Of a stretch of 64,000 nt of DNA, positions 42,069 to 50,512 are shown piece after piece. The position numbers were made by a program, and so were the translations under genes. Source of the DNA: Salinilacustrithrix sp034522155 (GTDB taxonomy: Bacteria > Actinomycetota > Acidimicrobiia > Acidimicrobiales > Salinilacustritrichaceae); the NCBI GenBank assembly GCA_034522155.1, contig JAXHLP010000005.1:124001-188000 (forward strand), in the 5' to 3' direction. Numbering within the stretch: position 1 is the first letter of the stretch; each line of letters begins with the position of its first letter. The notes beneath the pieces are model-generated. The model saw nothing but the letters and a program-made list of their open reading frames with translations, made no database searches and had not been told where the DNA came from.

Positions 42069-42601
42069 ACGCACCCTTCGAGAACGACGACGAGGTCGAC
42101 GGCCTCGACCTCACGCCCCGCGACGCACCACCGGTGCGCGGCGGTGAGACCGACCGGCGCAAGCGCGTCCTCGTCGGCGGCTTCCTGGTCGTGCTCCTCG
42201 GCGTGCTCGGCGTCGTCGCCTGGCAGGGGCTGTCGAACGCCGCCCTCTACTTCCGCAACGCCGACGAGGCCGTCGCCCAGCGCGAGGAGCTCGGCGACCG
42301 GCGGTTCCGCCTCCAGGGCACGGTGGTCGCCGGCTCGGTCCAGGAGCAGGGCACCGACGTGCTGTTCACCGTCGAGCACAACGACATCGCGGTCGACGTC
42401 CGCCATCAGGGCGATCGGCCCGACCTGTTCCAGGACGACATCCCGGTCGTGGTCGAGGGCAGCTGGAGCCAGAGCGACGACGTGTTCAACTCGGACGACA
42501 TTCTCGTCAAGCACACCTCGGAGTACGAGGCCGACAACCCGGACCGCACCGACGACTACGTGGGGGACGAGACGACCAACGCCGGTGCTGACAGCGGATG
42601 A
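42059..42601 (+). CDS. ccmE: Cytochrome c maturation heme chaperone CcmE
   Basis: A 180-residue periplasm-facing heme chaperone. After a ~35-residue cytoplasmic region comes the membrane anchor (RVLVGGFLVVLLGVLGVVAW), then an OB-fold: RFRLQGTVVAGSV, FTVEHNDIAVDVRHQG, VVVEGSW. The heme-binding signature is KHTSEYEADN, H-x3-Y with His152 and Tyr156; His forms the covalent heme bond. The H-x3-Y form matches classical CcmE, not the C-x3-Y archaeal-type variant. The acidic N-terminus is longer than in enterobacteria. Confidence 0.93.
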   Translation: MELNAPFENDDEVDGLDLTPRDAPPVRGGETDRRKRVLVGGFLVVLLGVLGVVAWQGLSNAALYFRNADEAVAQREELGDRRFRLQGTVVAGSVQEQGTDVLFTVEHNDIAVDVRHQGDRPDLFQDDIPVVVEGSWSQSDDVFNSDDILVKHTSEYEADNPDRTDDYVGDETTNAGADSG

Positions 42602-44610
42602 ACGCCGCGCTCGGATCGGCTGGGGTGTTCCTCGGCCTCATCGCCTGTGCCGCCGGGGTGGTGACCATCGCCGTCGGGCTGCGGCGAGATCGCGTCGCCC
42701 TCATCCGCACGGGCCGGACGTACGCGTTCATGGCCCTCGGCGGCGCGATCCTGGCGACCATCGCCATGGAGCGGGCACTGATCACCCGCGACTTCACCGT
42801 GGCCTTCGTGGCCGAGAACGGTTCGACCCGTACCCCCGCGCTGTTCAACGTCGCCACCATGTGGTCGGCGCTCGAGGGCTCGATCCTGCTGTGGGCCCTG
42901 ATCCTCGCCGGCTACATCGCGCTCATCGCCCACAAGTTCCGGCACCGTCTCAGCGATCCGCTGGTGGGCTGGGCGCTGCTCACGATGCTGGCCGTCGGCG
43001 TGTTCTTCTTCGGCCTGATGGCCGGCCCGGCCAACCCGTTCGAGACGGTCTCGGTACCCGCCGGCTACGACGGCCCCGGGCCCAACCCGCTGCTGCAGAA
43101 CCACGTGCTCATGGCGTTCCATCCGCCGATGCTGTACCTCGGGTACGTGGGCTTCACCGTGCCGTTCGCGTTCGCGGTCGCCGCGCTGGCCACCGGACGG
43201 TTGGGGGAGGGGTGGCTGCTGGTCACCCGGCGGTGGACCCTGTTCGCCTGGGGATTCCTCACCTTCGGGATCGTGCTCGGCGCGTGGTGGAGTTACGAGG
43301 TCCTCGGCTGGGGCGGCTACTGGGGCTGGGACCCGGTCGAGAACGCGTCGCTGCTGCCGTGGCTGACCGGCACCGCCTACATCCACTCGGTCATGGTGCA
43401 GGAACGCCGCGGCATGCTCCGCGTCTGGAACCTGTCGCTGCTGTGCGCCACGTTCGCGTTGACGATCCTGGGGACCTTCCTCACTCGCTCGGGGGTGTTG
43501 GAGTCGGTGCACGCCTTCACCGAGTCCCAGATCGGGGTCTGGCTGCTGGGGTTCTTCGCGGTCATCGTCGTGGTCACGATCGGCCTCATCGGCTGGCGGG
43601 GCGACCGGTTGCGGGCGCCGGGTCGGATCGACTCGCCGGTCTCGCGTGAGGGCTCGTTCCTCGCCAACAACGTCGTGTTCGCCGCGTTCGCGTTCGTGGT
43701 CCTGCTCGGGACCGTGTTCCCGCTGATCGTCGAGGCCACCACCGACGACCGACTCTCCGTCGGCGCCCCGTTCTTCACCCGCATGACCATGCCCATCGGC
43801 ATGATGCTCCTGTTCCTCATGGCCATCGCCCCGGTCCTGCCGTGGCGCAAGGCATCCGAGGAGCTGCTGCGGGTCCGGCTGTTCTGGCCGGCGGTCGCCG
43901 CCGCGGTGGCCGTGACGTTCAGCGTCCTCATCGGCAACCGGGGTGTGGCCCCGGTCCTCGCCTTCGGGCTCGGCGCCTTCGCCGGCGGCGCGGCGCTGCG
44001 CCAGATCGTGCTGGCCACCCGACGCCAGGGATGGCGTGGGCTCGTCGGACGGACCAACGGGGGCATGATCGTCCACCTCGGTGTGGTCGTCATCGCCATC
44101 GCCCTCGCCGCGTCGCAGTCGTACGTGACCGAGATCGAGCTCACCTTGGACGAGGGCCAGACGGCCACTGTCGGCAAGCACTCGCTCACCTACGAGGGGA
44201 TCGATGTCACCGAGGACCCGGAGAAGACGACCACCGCTGCGCTCGTCCGGGTCGACGGCGACGTGTACCGCCCCGCCATCAACCAGTTCGACTTCGCCGG
44301 CCAGTCGATCGGGACCCCGTCGGTCGACGCCGGACTGCGCGAGGACGTCTACCTGACGTTGCTCGAGGTCCCCGAGGCCGAGGGCGACCCCGTGGTGATC
44401 CGGGTGATTCTCCAGCCGCTCGTGACCTGGCTCTGGGTCGGCGGGATCATGATGGCGGTGGGTACGGCCCTGGCCGCGTTCCCCGGCCGCCGCCGCCGGC
44501 CGACCGCCCCGGTGTCTGCGCCGATCGACGTGGACGACGTGGACGACGAGGACGACGAAGACGACCAGGACGACCAGGACGATGCGCGCACCACGGTGGG
44601 GGCGTCGTGA
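42598..44610 (+). CDS. ccmF: Cytochrome c heme lyase subunit CcmF
   Basis: A 670-residue polytopic membrane protein, the heme lyase core that ligates heme to the CXXCH motif of apocytochromes. The WWD domain is WGGYWGWDPVENASLLPW (~residues 240-257), with histidines in LLQNHVLMAFHPPMLYLG and TAYIHSVMVQERRG serving as heme ligands. The C-terminal periplasmic domain ends in a transmembrane helix and an acidic tail made of DD/ED repeats (DVDDVDDEDDEDD) not usual for the family. The ATG overlaps the ccmE stop (ATGA). Confidence 0.94.
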   Translation: MNAALGSAGVFLGLIACAAGVVTIAVGLRRDRVALIRTGRTYAFMALGGAILATIAMERALITRDFTVAFVAENGSTRTPALFNVATMWSALEGSILLWALILAGYIALIAHKFRHRLSDPLVGWALLTMLAVGVFFFGLMAGPANPFETVSVPAGYDGPGPNPLLQNHVLMAFHPPMLYLGYVGFTVPFAFAVAALATGRLGEGWLLVTRRWTLFAWGFLTFGIVLGAWWSYEVLGWGGYWGWDPVENASLLPWLTGTAYIHSVMVQERRGMLRVWNLSLLCATFALTILGTFLTRSGVLESVHAFTESQIGVWLLGFFAVIVVVTIGLIGWRGDRLRAPGRIDSPVSREGSFLANNVVFAAFAFVVLLGTVFPLIVEATTDDRLSVGAPFFTRMTMPIGMMLLFLMAIAPVLPWRKASEELLRVRLFWPAVAAAVAVTFSVLIGNRGVAPVLAFGLGAFAGGAALRQIVLATRRQGWRGLVGRTNGGMIVHLGVVVIAIALAASQSYVTEIELTLDEGQTATVGKHSLTYEGIDVTEDPEKTTTAALVRVDGDVYRPAINQFDFAGQSIGTPSVDAGLREDVYLTLLEVPEAEGDPVVIRVILQPLVTWLWVGGIMMAVGTALAAFPGRRRRPTAPVSAPIDVDDVDDEDDEDDQDDQDDARTTVGAS

Positions 44611-45152
44611 AGGGGCGGGTCGCGCAGTGGGTCGCGGTACCCGTGCTCGTGGTCATGATCGGGTTCCTGGTGGTGCTGGCCACCAGCGACGTCGCCGGCA
44701 ACGATGAGGACGACTCGCCGCTGGAGGGACGCCAGGCACCGTCGATCACGGGCGAGCTGCTCCGTGGTGATGGCTCCTTCGTCCTGGCCGACCACGAGGG
44801 CGAGTGGGTCCTGGTCAACTTCTTCGCCACATGGTGCACGCCGTGCGTCCAGGAGCATCCCGAGTTGGTCAACTTCGCTGAACGTCACGAAGCCGCGGGT
44901 GACGCCAGCGTGGTCTCGGTCGTCTACGACGCCGACGAGGACAACGTCCGGGACTTCTTCGAGGACAACGGCGGCGACTGGCCCGTGATCGACGACCCGG
45001 AAGGGCGGATCGCCTTGTCCTACGGCGTGTCCGGGGTGCCCGAGTCGTACCTGATCGCCCCGAACGGGGTCGTCGTGGAGAAGATCACCGGCGGCGTGAC
45101 CGCCAGCGGCCTCGACGGCCTGCTCGCCCGGGCCAAGGAGGCGTACCGATGA
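44607..45152 (+). CDS. ccmG: Thioredoxin-like thiol:disulfide reductase CcmG/DsbE
   Basis: A 181-residue membrane-anchored thioredoxin-fold protein that keeps the cytochrome CXXCH cysteines reduced. A signal anchor (VAVPVLVVMIGFLVVLA) is followed by VNFFATWCTPCVQEHPELV with active-site Cys77 and Cys80. The cis-Pro loop is YGVSGVPESYLIAPNG; GVPE is the CcmG-type signature. The GTG start overlaps the ccmF stop (GTGA). Confidence 0.92.
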   Translation: MKGRVAQWVAVPVLVVMIGFLVVLATSDVAGNDEDDSPLEGRQAPSITGELLRGDGSFVLADHEGEWVLVNFFATWCTPCVQEHPELVNFAERHEAAGDASVVSVVYDADEDNVRDFFEDNGGDWPVIDDPEGRIALSYGVSGVPESYLIAPNGVVVEKITGGVTASGLDGLLARAKEAYR

Positions 45153-45616
45153 CGGCCGTGTCCCGCCAGCGCTGGCCCTGGCTCGTGGTCGTGGCGCTGC
45201 TGGCCGGTGGGTTGACCGTCGCCGCGGTCGGAGACCGTGGCCCGCAGACCACGTCCGAGCGGGCCCGCGCGCTGGCCGAGGACATCAAGTGCCCGACCTG
45301 TCAGGGTCAATCGGTCGCCGACTCGGACGCGACCGCGGCCCGCACCATCCGTACCGAGATCGCCCGGCGCCTCGAACAGGGGCAGTCCGACGAGCAGATC
45401 CGTGACTACATCCTCTCGCTGTATCCCGACTCGTCGCTGACCCCCCCGGCCAGCGGCGTCGGGGGTCTCGTGTGGTTCCTGCCGGTCGCCCTGTTCGTCG
45501 GCGCCGCCGGTGGACTGGCGGCGGCGTTCCGTCACTGGCGGGCCCCGCCTGATCGGGAGGTGTCGACCGAGGACCGGGAGCTGGTCGAGGAGGCGTTGCG
45601 TGGCGATGGATCCTGA
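45149..45616 (+). CDS. ccmH: Cytochrome c maturation protein CcmH
   Basis: A 155-residue protein. An N-terminal hydrophobic segment precedes the periplasmic redox motif IKCPTCQGQSVADSD (Cys48, Cys51), the hallmark of CcmH/CcmL. The helical bundle follows (RTEIARRLEQGQSDEQIRDY) with YPDSSLTPP and a C-terminal membrane helix. CcmH acts with CcmG and CcmI to reduce and deliver the apocytochrome to CcmF. It is coupled to ccmG through ATGA and overlaps ccmI by 11 bp. Confidence 0.92.
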   Translation: MTAVSRQRWPWLVVVALLAGGLTVAAVGDRGPQTTSERARALAEDIKCPTCQGQSVADSDATAARTIRTEIARRLEQGQSDEQIRDYILSLYPDSSLTPPASGVGGLVWFLPVALFVGAAGGLAAAFRHWRAPPDREVSTEDRELVEEALRGDGS

Positions 45617-46799
45617 CCGGCGGATCGCGCTCGAGGAGGAGCGTGACTTCCTGCTGCGATCGATCCGGGACCTCGAGGCCGAGCGAGCGGCCGGTGACAT
45701 CGACGACGCCGACTTCCGCACCCTCGAGGCCGACTACACGGCCCGGGCCGCCGAGGTGCTGCGCGAGCTCGAGGTCGGCGCGGACGACGACGGCGAGACG
45801 TCGGTGGACGACCAGCTCGCCGGCACCAGGGGCGACGGGGCAGCGGCGTCCCGAGCTTCGGTGCTGCGGCGACGCGTCGCGGTCATCGGCGCGGTCGCGG
45901 TCGTCGCCGTGGTGGCCGGCGTGGCCGTGATGCAGTCGTCGGGCGAGCGGGGTTCGTCGGCCCTGACGGGGATGGACGTCGCGGCCGCCTCGTCGCGGGT
46001 CGACGACTGCCGGGCGATGGAGCAGGACGGGCGGTCCGACGACGCGCTCGACTGCTACTCGGTGATCCTCGAGTCGTTGCCGAGCAACGTGGCCGCCCTC
46101 ACGTTCCGGGGTTGGCTGCAGGTGCGCGAGTTCGAGATCGAGGACGGCCTCGAAGACCTGGATGCGGCCATCCAGGTCGACCCGGAGGCGACGGGCGCCC
46201 ACCTGTTCCGTGCCATCGCCAAGTCGCGGTCGGGCGACCCTGTCGGTGCGGCCGCCGACCTCGTGAGCTTCTACGAGAACGATCCGGCGGAGCAGGAGCG
46301 CACGCTGGCGGCGCGGTTCGCTCCGAGCGTGCTCGCCGATCTCGCTGCCTTCTACGAGAGCGATCCTCCGGCGGACGAGCGAGCCCGCGCTGACGAGGTC
46401 GCTGCCACCTTGGTCGACGTGGCACTGGACGCCTGCATCGACGGGGACGCGACTGGTCGGATGGAGGTCGTTGACGTTCTCGCGTGCTACCAGAACGCGC
46501 TGACCTTCGATCCCGACAACCCCACCGCCAGCGTCTATCTCGGCTGGTTGGTCGCCCGGTCGGGCGTCGACGACGAGGCCGCGCGGTCACTCATCGACGA
46601 CGGGCTGCGCAACGACCCCGAGCTCGCACGCGGCTACGTGTTCCGGGCGGCACTTCGGGCCCATGTGGGAGACACGGAGGGTGCGCTCGCCGATCTCGAC
46701 CGGTTCGATGAGCTCGCGGCCGGTGATGCGCAAGTGGCGGCGGCCGAGGAGGTTCGCCGAGCGATCGAGGCCGGCGAGGACCCGCTGCCGTCTTCGTGA
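45606..46799 (+). CDS. ccmI: CcmI-like membrane TPR protein
   Basis: A 397-residue protein. The N-terminal cytoplasmic part (RIALEEERDFLLRSIRDLEA, then DIDDADFRTLEADYTARAAE) is the typical CcmI opening. A transmembrane helix follows (VAVIGAVAVVAVVAGVAVM) and then TPR-like repeats outside, including DALDCYSVILESLPSNVAAL and ACYQNALTFDPDNPTASVYL. CcmI holds the apocytochrome C-terminus for heme ligation. It is the last gene of the operon. A GTG at 45600 is an alternative start. Confidence 0.84.
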   Translation: MDPDRRIALEEERDFLLRSIRDLEAERAAGDIDDADFRTLEADYTARAAEVLRELEVGADDDGETSVDDQLAGTRGDGAAASRASVLRRRVAVIGAVAVVAVVAGVAVMQSSGERGSSALTGMDVAAASSRVDDCRAMEQDGRSDDALDCYSVILESLPSNVAALTFRGWLQVREFEIEDGLEDLDAAIQVDPEATGAHLFRAIAKSRSGDPVGAAADLVSFYENDPAEQERTLAARFAPSVLADLAAFYESDPPADERARADEVAATLVDVALDACIDGDATGRMEVVDVLACYQNALTFDPDNPTASVYLGWLVARSGVDDEAARSLIDDGLRNDPELARGYVFRAALRAHVGDTEGALADLDRFDELAAGDAQVAAAEEVRRAIEAGEDPLPSS

Positions 46800-46813
46800 C
46801 CTGGGAATGCGGC

Positions 46814-47287
46814 TCATCCCTTCTTCTCGGGAGGCGGGAGGTAGCGGGCGTGACCCCACCCGGTCGTGCGGGTGTGGTCGATCACCCAGGTCGACGCCTT
46901 CTGCCAGCGGAGCTCGTCGTCGCAGGTCATGCCCCGGCCGATGAGCTCGTCGAGGATGCGGGGGATGATGTCGCCGTGGGAGCAGACCACGGTGGTCGTC
47001 CCGGCCACGTCGTCGAGGAGCTCGGCCACCGCTCGGGTCGAGGCGCCCTCGTAGAGCCGGTGATCATCGACGACATCGAGCCCGATCTCGACGGCGAGCG
47101 GCTCGACCGTCTGGCGGCACCGGACCGCCGACGAGCTGAGGATCCACTTGGGCTCGAGCGCAACCAGTGGCCCGACGAGATGCCGGGCCTGTGCTTCGCC
47201 CTTCTCGCTCAGCGGACGCTGGCTGTCGGCGCCGGTCCAGGCCGAGCGATTGCCGGCGTGGGCGTGGCGGACGACGATCAGCGACAC
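46814..47287 (-). CDS. SixA-like histidine phosphatase
   Basis: A 157-residue protein of the histidine phosphatase (RHG) superfamily: LIVVRHAHAGNRSAW holds the catalytic His, RPLSEKGEAQAR follows, then LSSSAVRCRQTVEPLA, the acid residue in YEGA, and the second His in VVCSHGDIIPRIL. Size and the RHAHAG form match SixA, a phosphohistidine phosphatase, though other small-phosphoester substrates are possible. It starts at a GTG, 9 nt after a TAGGGT box, and converges on ccmI with 14 bp between stops. Confidence 0.85.
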   Translation of the reverse strand: MSLIVVRHAHAGNRSAWTGADSQRPLSEKGEAQARHLVGPLVALEPKWILSSSAVRCRQTVEPLAVEIGLDVVDDHRLYEGASTRAVAELLDDVAGTTTVVCSHGDIIPRILDELIGRGMTCDDELRWQKASTWVIDHTRTTGWGHARYLPPPEKKG

Positions 47288-47542
47288 TGACGCGAGACCC
47301 TACGACGAAGAGACGAGGGAGTCGGAATGAGCGGCAGGCCCTGATGCGGCCGCCGCCAGGCGGACGGATCAGACCGACAGGTCGTTGCACACGGTGGCGA
47401 GCGTGTCGCCATCCGGTGTTCACATCGGGTCCCCGCAGTGCCGGGGGTTTCCGTCACCGGTGGTGCGTACGGTCGCTCTCGCGGTCGGAGCGCCGCCACT
47501 GACGCTCCTGTCTGCCCGTTGTGGCTGCCGAAGGAGCACCTG

Positions 47543-48496
47543 ATGATCGAGACACCCGACTACGACCCGGTATTCGGCGTCCGCCTGCGCCATGAGCATC
47601 CCGAGGTCCGTCCGACCCATCGCCAGTTCGCCCGGCTCGTGCATGAACACGACGTCGACGAGCTGCGTTCGATCGACGCCGAGCTCGACACGTTGATGGC
47701 CCGCCGTCGCGCCGTCACCGAGCGGCTGGCGGCGCTCCGGCCCCGGATGTGGCCGGCGACCGTTGGACGCCACCGACGTCGCCCACCCCGGCTCACTGAG
47801 ACGCCCTGTCCGCCCGCGCCCGTCGACGCCGAGCCGGTCTCGGGTGTGGAGCTCCGCCACCTCATGGTGGCGGTCCTGCAGCGGTACGGTCCGCTTCCGC
47901 TGCGGGAGCTGCACGGTCTGCTCCACCGTCTCGGATACGTCGTCGACAGCAAGCGTCCCGTGCAGCGATTGGGAGACGCCGCCGCATACGAGGTGCGTGA
48001 GGGTCGGTTGGGCCGGGTCGCTCGTGGGGTCTACGAGGCGCTTGTAGACGACGACCCGGCAGGGAGAGTGGGGCTCGAGGCCAGCGATCCCCTGCCGTGG
48101 GCCGAGCCCGACCCCGAGGTCGCCGGCGACGAGCCGTTCATCGATCCGGGCGTGGCCTGGGACCCGGAGCGTTGGTCGGGCGGGGCGTGGCCGTCCGCTA
48201 CGCAGTTGGGATCGCCGCCTCAGGAGTTGCCCCTGTCCTCGCAGGAGCGCTCGCTCGCCGCGGATCTGCACGCCACGAATCGGGCCGCCCGCCACCGTAT
48301 GGCCGACCTCGTCGCCGACCGCCTGGGTCCGCCTCGACCCCGCTTCAGCCCACCCCACACCGACTGGTTTTCGCCCATTGGCGGCGATTCGTCGACGAAT
48401 CGCCGCCAAGAGCCGAGAACCAGTGACTACGAGGGGCTGGTGTTCGACGACGACGAGATGGACGGCGATCCGGAGCCTCCGGACGAGCGGGCGTAG
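47543..48496 (+). CDS. Hypothetical protein with possible winged-helix region
   Basis: I do not recognise this 317-residue protein. An AAGGAG site 7 nt upstream fixes the ATG at 47543. The first ~70 residues are helical and charged (VHEHDVDELRSIDAELDTLM), like a short coiled coil. Residues ~95-165 look like a winged helix (VELRHLMVAVLQRYGPLPLR, ELHGLLHRLGYVVDS, then EVREGRLGRVARGVYE). The C-terminal third is Pro-rich, low in predicted structure, and carries a 62-bp DNA palindrome (48363-48424) in frame. Downstream is the Fe-S locus on the opposite strand. Function unknown; DNA binding is possible. Confidence 0.62.
   Translation: MIETPDYDPVFGVRLRHEHPEVRPTHRQFARLVHEHDVDELRSIDAELDTLMARRRAVTERLAALRPRMWPATVGRHRRRPPRLTETPCPPAPVDAEPVSGVELRHLMVAVLQRYGPLPLRELHGLLHRLGYVVDSKRPVQRLGDAAAYEVREGRLGRVARGVYEALVDDDPAGRVGLEASDPLPWAEPDPEVAGDEPFIDPGVAWDPERWSGGAWPSATQLGSPPQELPLSSQERSLAADLHATNRAARHRMADLVADRLGPPRPRFSPPHTDWFSPIGGDSSTNRRQEPRTSDYEGLVFDDDEMDGDPEPPDERA
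48363..48424. repeat. 62-bp near-perfect palindrome inside a coding region
   Basis: The arms run from ACTGGTT at 48363 to AACCAGT at 48424 and are 29 nt each with four mismatches around a TCGA centre. The innermost part (GGCGGCGATTCG and its complement) pairs perfectly. In frame it encodes DWFSPIGGDSSTNRRQ, and the opposite strand gives nearly the same peptide. A structure this long is unlikely to arise by coding constraint and looks like an inserted palindromic element. Confidence 0.75.
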
Positions 48497-48590
48497 CGAT
48501 GGACCGCGACCACAACCACCGCTCACCAGCAGTCGACGGAAACGCGCCGTCCTGCACACTGACGACGCCTCGCGCCCACCAGCGTCGAGC

Positions 48591-49697
48591 TCAACGCAGG
48601 CGTCGGAGCTCGCCGATGATCTCGGGAAGCGCCGCGCCCACGGCTTCGACATCGGCCTCGCTGGACGACCAGCCCACCGACAGGCGCAGGGACCGGTGGG
48701 CGTCCACGCCCATCGCCTCGAGCACCGGCGACGGTTCGAGGTCGGCCGAAGCACACGCGCTCCCGGCGTGGGCCCGGACTCCCTGTCGGTCGAGCCCGAA
48801 CAGCACGGCCTGCGGCTCGATGTCCGGGATGCCCGCACACACGATGTGGGGCAGCCGCTGCTCGGCGTGGCCATACCGCGCCACTCCGTCGATCGAGGTC
48901 ACCACCGATGCCAGCCGATCGCTCAGCGCCCGCTGTGTCGACGCCTCGCCCTCGACGCCGATCGATTCGACCGCAGCGGCGAGGCCGACGGCACCCACCA
49001 CGTTCTCGAGCCCGGCCCGGCGGGCCAGTTCCTGGTCTCCTCCGACCAGCAACGGTCGCAGCCGCACACCCCGCCGGATCAGCAGCACGCCCGTTCCCGG
49101 CGGCCCGCCGAGCTTGTGGCCGCTGATGGACACCAGATCAGCTCCCAGTTCGCGGAAGTCGATCGGAACCCGTCCCGCGGCCTGGGCTGCGTCGATGTGG
49201 ACGAGCACCCCCCGTGCTCGACAGGCCTCGACGACGTCGGCGATCGGCTGCAGCGTGCCGACCTCGTGGTTCCCCCACTGAAGGTGCACGACGGCCGTTT
49301 CGTCGTCAATCGACGCGAGCACCTCGTCGGGATCCACGCGGCCGGCCCGATCCACGCCCACCGCTCGGACGCCGGAGTGCATCGCCGCTGCGAGCCGAAC
49401 GGCGGAGTGCTCCACCGCCGGCACCACCTGGTTCGAGCCCCGCTCGGCCCCGCCCCAGCAGGCGGTGGCGATCGACTCCGTCGCCCCCGAAGTGAACACG
49501 ACCTCGCGCGGGCGGGCGCCGAAGAAGCCGGCGACCGACTCCCGTGCCTGTTCGAGCCGGGCACGTGCCGCCAGACCATCGTGGTGGACTCGGGACGGAT
49601 CACCCAGCGGCTCGTCGAGCAGCGTCTTCATCGCGTCCCGGGCGGCCGGGCGGAGCGGGCTCGTCGACGCGTGGTCGAGGTCGTGGCGTGGCGGCAT
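48591..49697 (-). CDS. Cysteine desulfurase (NifS/IscS family)
   Basis: A 368-residue PLP enzyme that takes sulfur from L-cysteine for Fe-S clusters or thiolated cofactors. Landmarks: DHASTSPLRPAARDAM at the start, VVFTSGATESIATAC, HLQWGNHEVGTLQP, the PLP Lys in SISGHKLGGPPGTGVLL, and the catalytic Cys loop HAGSACASADLEPS. The Cys loop followed by PSPVL is IscS/NifS-like (class I). It is next to a SufR-like regulator gene and mrp, a compact Fe-S locus without a scaffold gene. Confidence 0.92.
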   Translation of the reverse strand: MPPRHDLDHASTSPLRPAARDAMKTLLDEPLGDPSRVHHDGLAARARLEQARESVAGFFGARPREVVFTSGATESIATACWGGAERGSNQVVPAVEHSAVRLAAAMHSGVRAVGVDRAGRVDPDEVLASIDDETAVVHLQWGNHEVGTLQPIADVVEACRARGVLVHIDAAQAAGRVPIDFRELGADLVSISGHKLGGPPGTGVLLIRRGVRLRPLLVGGDQELARRAGLENVVGAVGLAAAVESIGVEGEASTQRALSDRLASVVTSIDGVARYGHAEQRLPHIVCAGIPDIEPQAVLFGLDRQGVRAHAGSACASADLEPSPVLEAMGVDAHRSLRLSVGWSSSEADVEAVGAALPEIIGELRRLR

Positions 49698-49712
49698 CGA
49701 TCGGGGCAGCCG

Positions 49713-50444
49713 TCAGGACGAGGTGACGACGGTGACGCAGGTTTCCGAGCCGCGGGCCACGGTGGACTCGGTGGCCGGTCGGGTGTCGCCGTAGAGCGAC
49801 GACAGCATGCCCTTCACGAGCCCCCGGTCGACCGCGCAGATCACCGGGTGCTCGATGGCGGTGTCGCCGAACGGGCAGTGCTGGGCCACGATCCGCAGTT
49901 CCTCGCCCTGCTTCTCGGCGTGGGCGGCGAAGCCGTGGGCGCTGAGCGCGTCGGCCACGGTGTGCAGCGACGCACGGAACGAGCGCTGCATCGCGTCGTC
50001 GGCGCCCATGGTCTCGGCCAGGGTCCGGCCGTACTCGATGCCGACCTCCTCGGCCATCGCCGCGGCCTGGTCGGCGGGTAGCAGCGCCAACGTTCGTCCG
50101 AGGAGCGACACGAGCAAGTCGTCGTGGCGGATGGGCAGCTCGATGGGCTGCTCGGTCGCCAGCGCGGTGTAGCGCTTGGAGGGACGGCCGGCCCCACCGC
50201 CGGGTGAGCGGGCGGTGCGCACTTCCACGTAGCCCCCGCCGGCCAGCTTGTCCAGATGGTGGCGGGCCACGTTGGCGTGCAGCTCGAACCGTTCGGCGAC
50301 CGCGGCCGCGGTGGCGCCGTCGGCCTGCTCGCGCAACCACAGGTAGATCCTCCGTCGCGTCGGGTCACCGAAGGCCGAGGTGATGGCCGTCACGGCCGAC
50401 GCGAAGTCGGTGGCGCTGAGCTGGGTAGGAGAGCGCTCGACCAC
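49713..50444 (-). CDS. SufR-like Fe-S-sensing transcriptional regulator
   Basis: A 243-residue protein. An N-terminal winged helix of the ArsR/DeoR type (FGDPTRRRIYLWLREQ, AAAVAERFELHANVARHHLD) is followed by a C-terminal domain with cysteines in QHCPFGDTAIEHPVICAVDR (C-x12-C) and a third in RGSETCVTVV near the C-terminus. This Cys layout matches SufR, the repressor of suf Fe-S assembly genes that loses DNA binding when its cluster is altered. The gene starts at a leaderless GTG (TAGAAT 6 nt upstream), next to a 14-bp palindrome, and is divergent from mrp. Confidence 0.85.
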   Translation of the reverse strand: MVERSPTQLSATDFASAVTAITSAFGDPTRRRIYLWLREQADGATAAAVAERFELHANVARHHLDKLAGGGYVEVRTARSPGGGAGRPSKRYTALATEQPIELPIRHDDLLVSLLGRTLALLPADQAAAMAEEVGIEYGRTLAETMGADDAMQRSFRASLHTVADALSAHGFAAHAEKQGEELRIVAQHCPFGDTAIEHPVICAVDRGLVKGMLSSLYGDTRPATESTVARGSETCVTVVTSS

Positions 50445-50450
50445 GTCGAT

Positions 50451-50456
50451 ATTCTA
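50451..50456 (-). promoter_or_regulatory. -10 box TAGAAT of the sufR-like gene
   Basis: TAGAAT on the minus strand lies 6 nt before the GTG at 50444, a leaderless promoter abutting the CCTATGCGCATAGG palindrome. Confidence 0.55.
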
Positions 50457-50470
50457 CCTATGCGCATAGG
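50457..50470. promoter_or_regulatory. Perfect 14-bp palindrome CCTATGCGCATAGG between sufR-like gene and mrp
   Basis: It is directly upstream of the TAGAAT -10 box of the sufR-like gene and 43 bp before the mrp GTG. Occupation would block the leftward promoter and could affect both genes. An autoregulatory SufR-type operator is the simplest reading; this is inference from position. Confidence 0.6.
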
Positions 50471-50512
50471 GGAAATCCCCGTTGCACCTGCTGTCATCAG
50501 AAAGGCCCCAAG

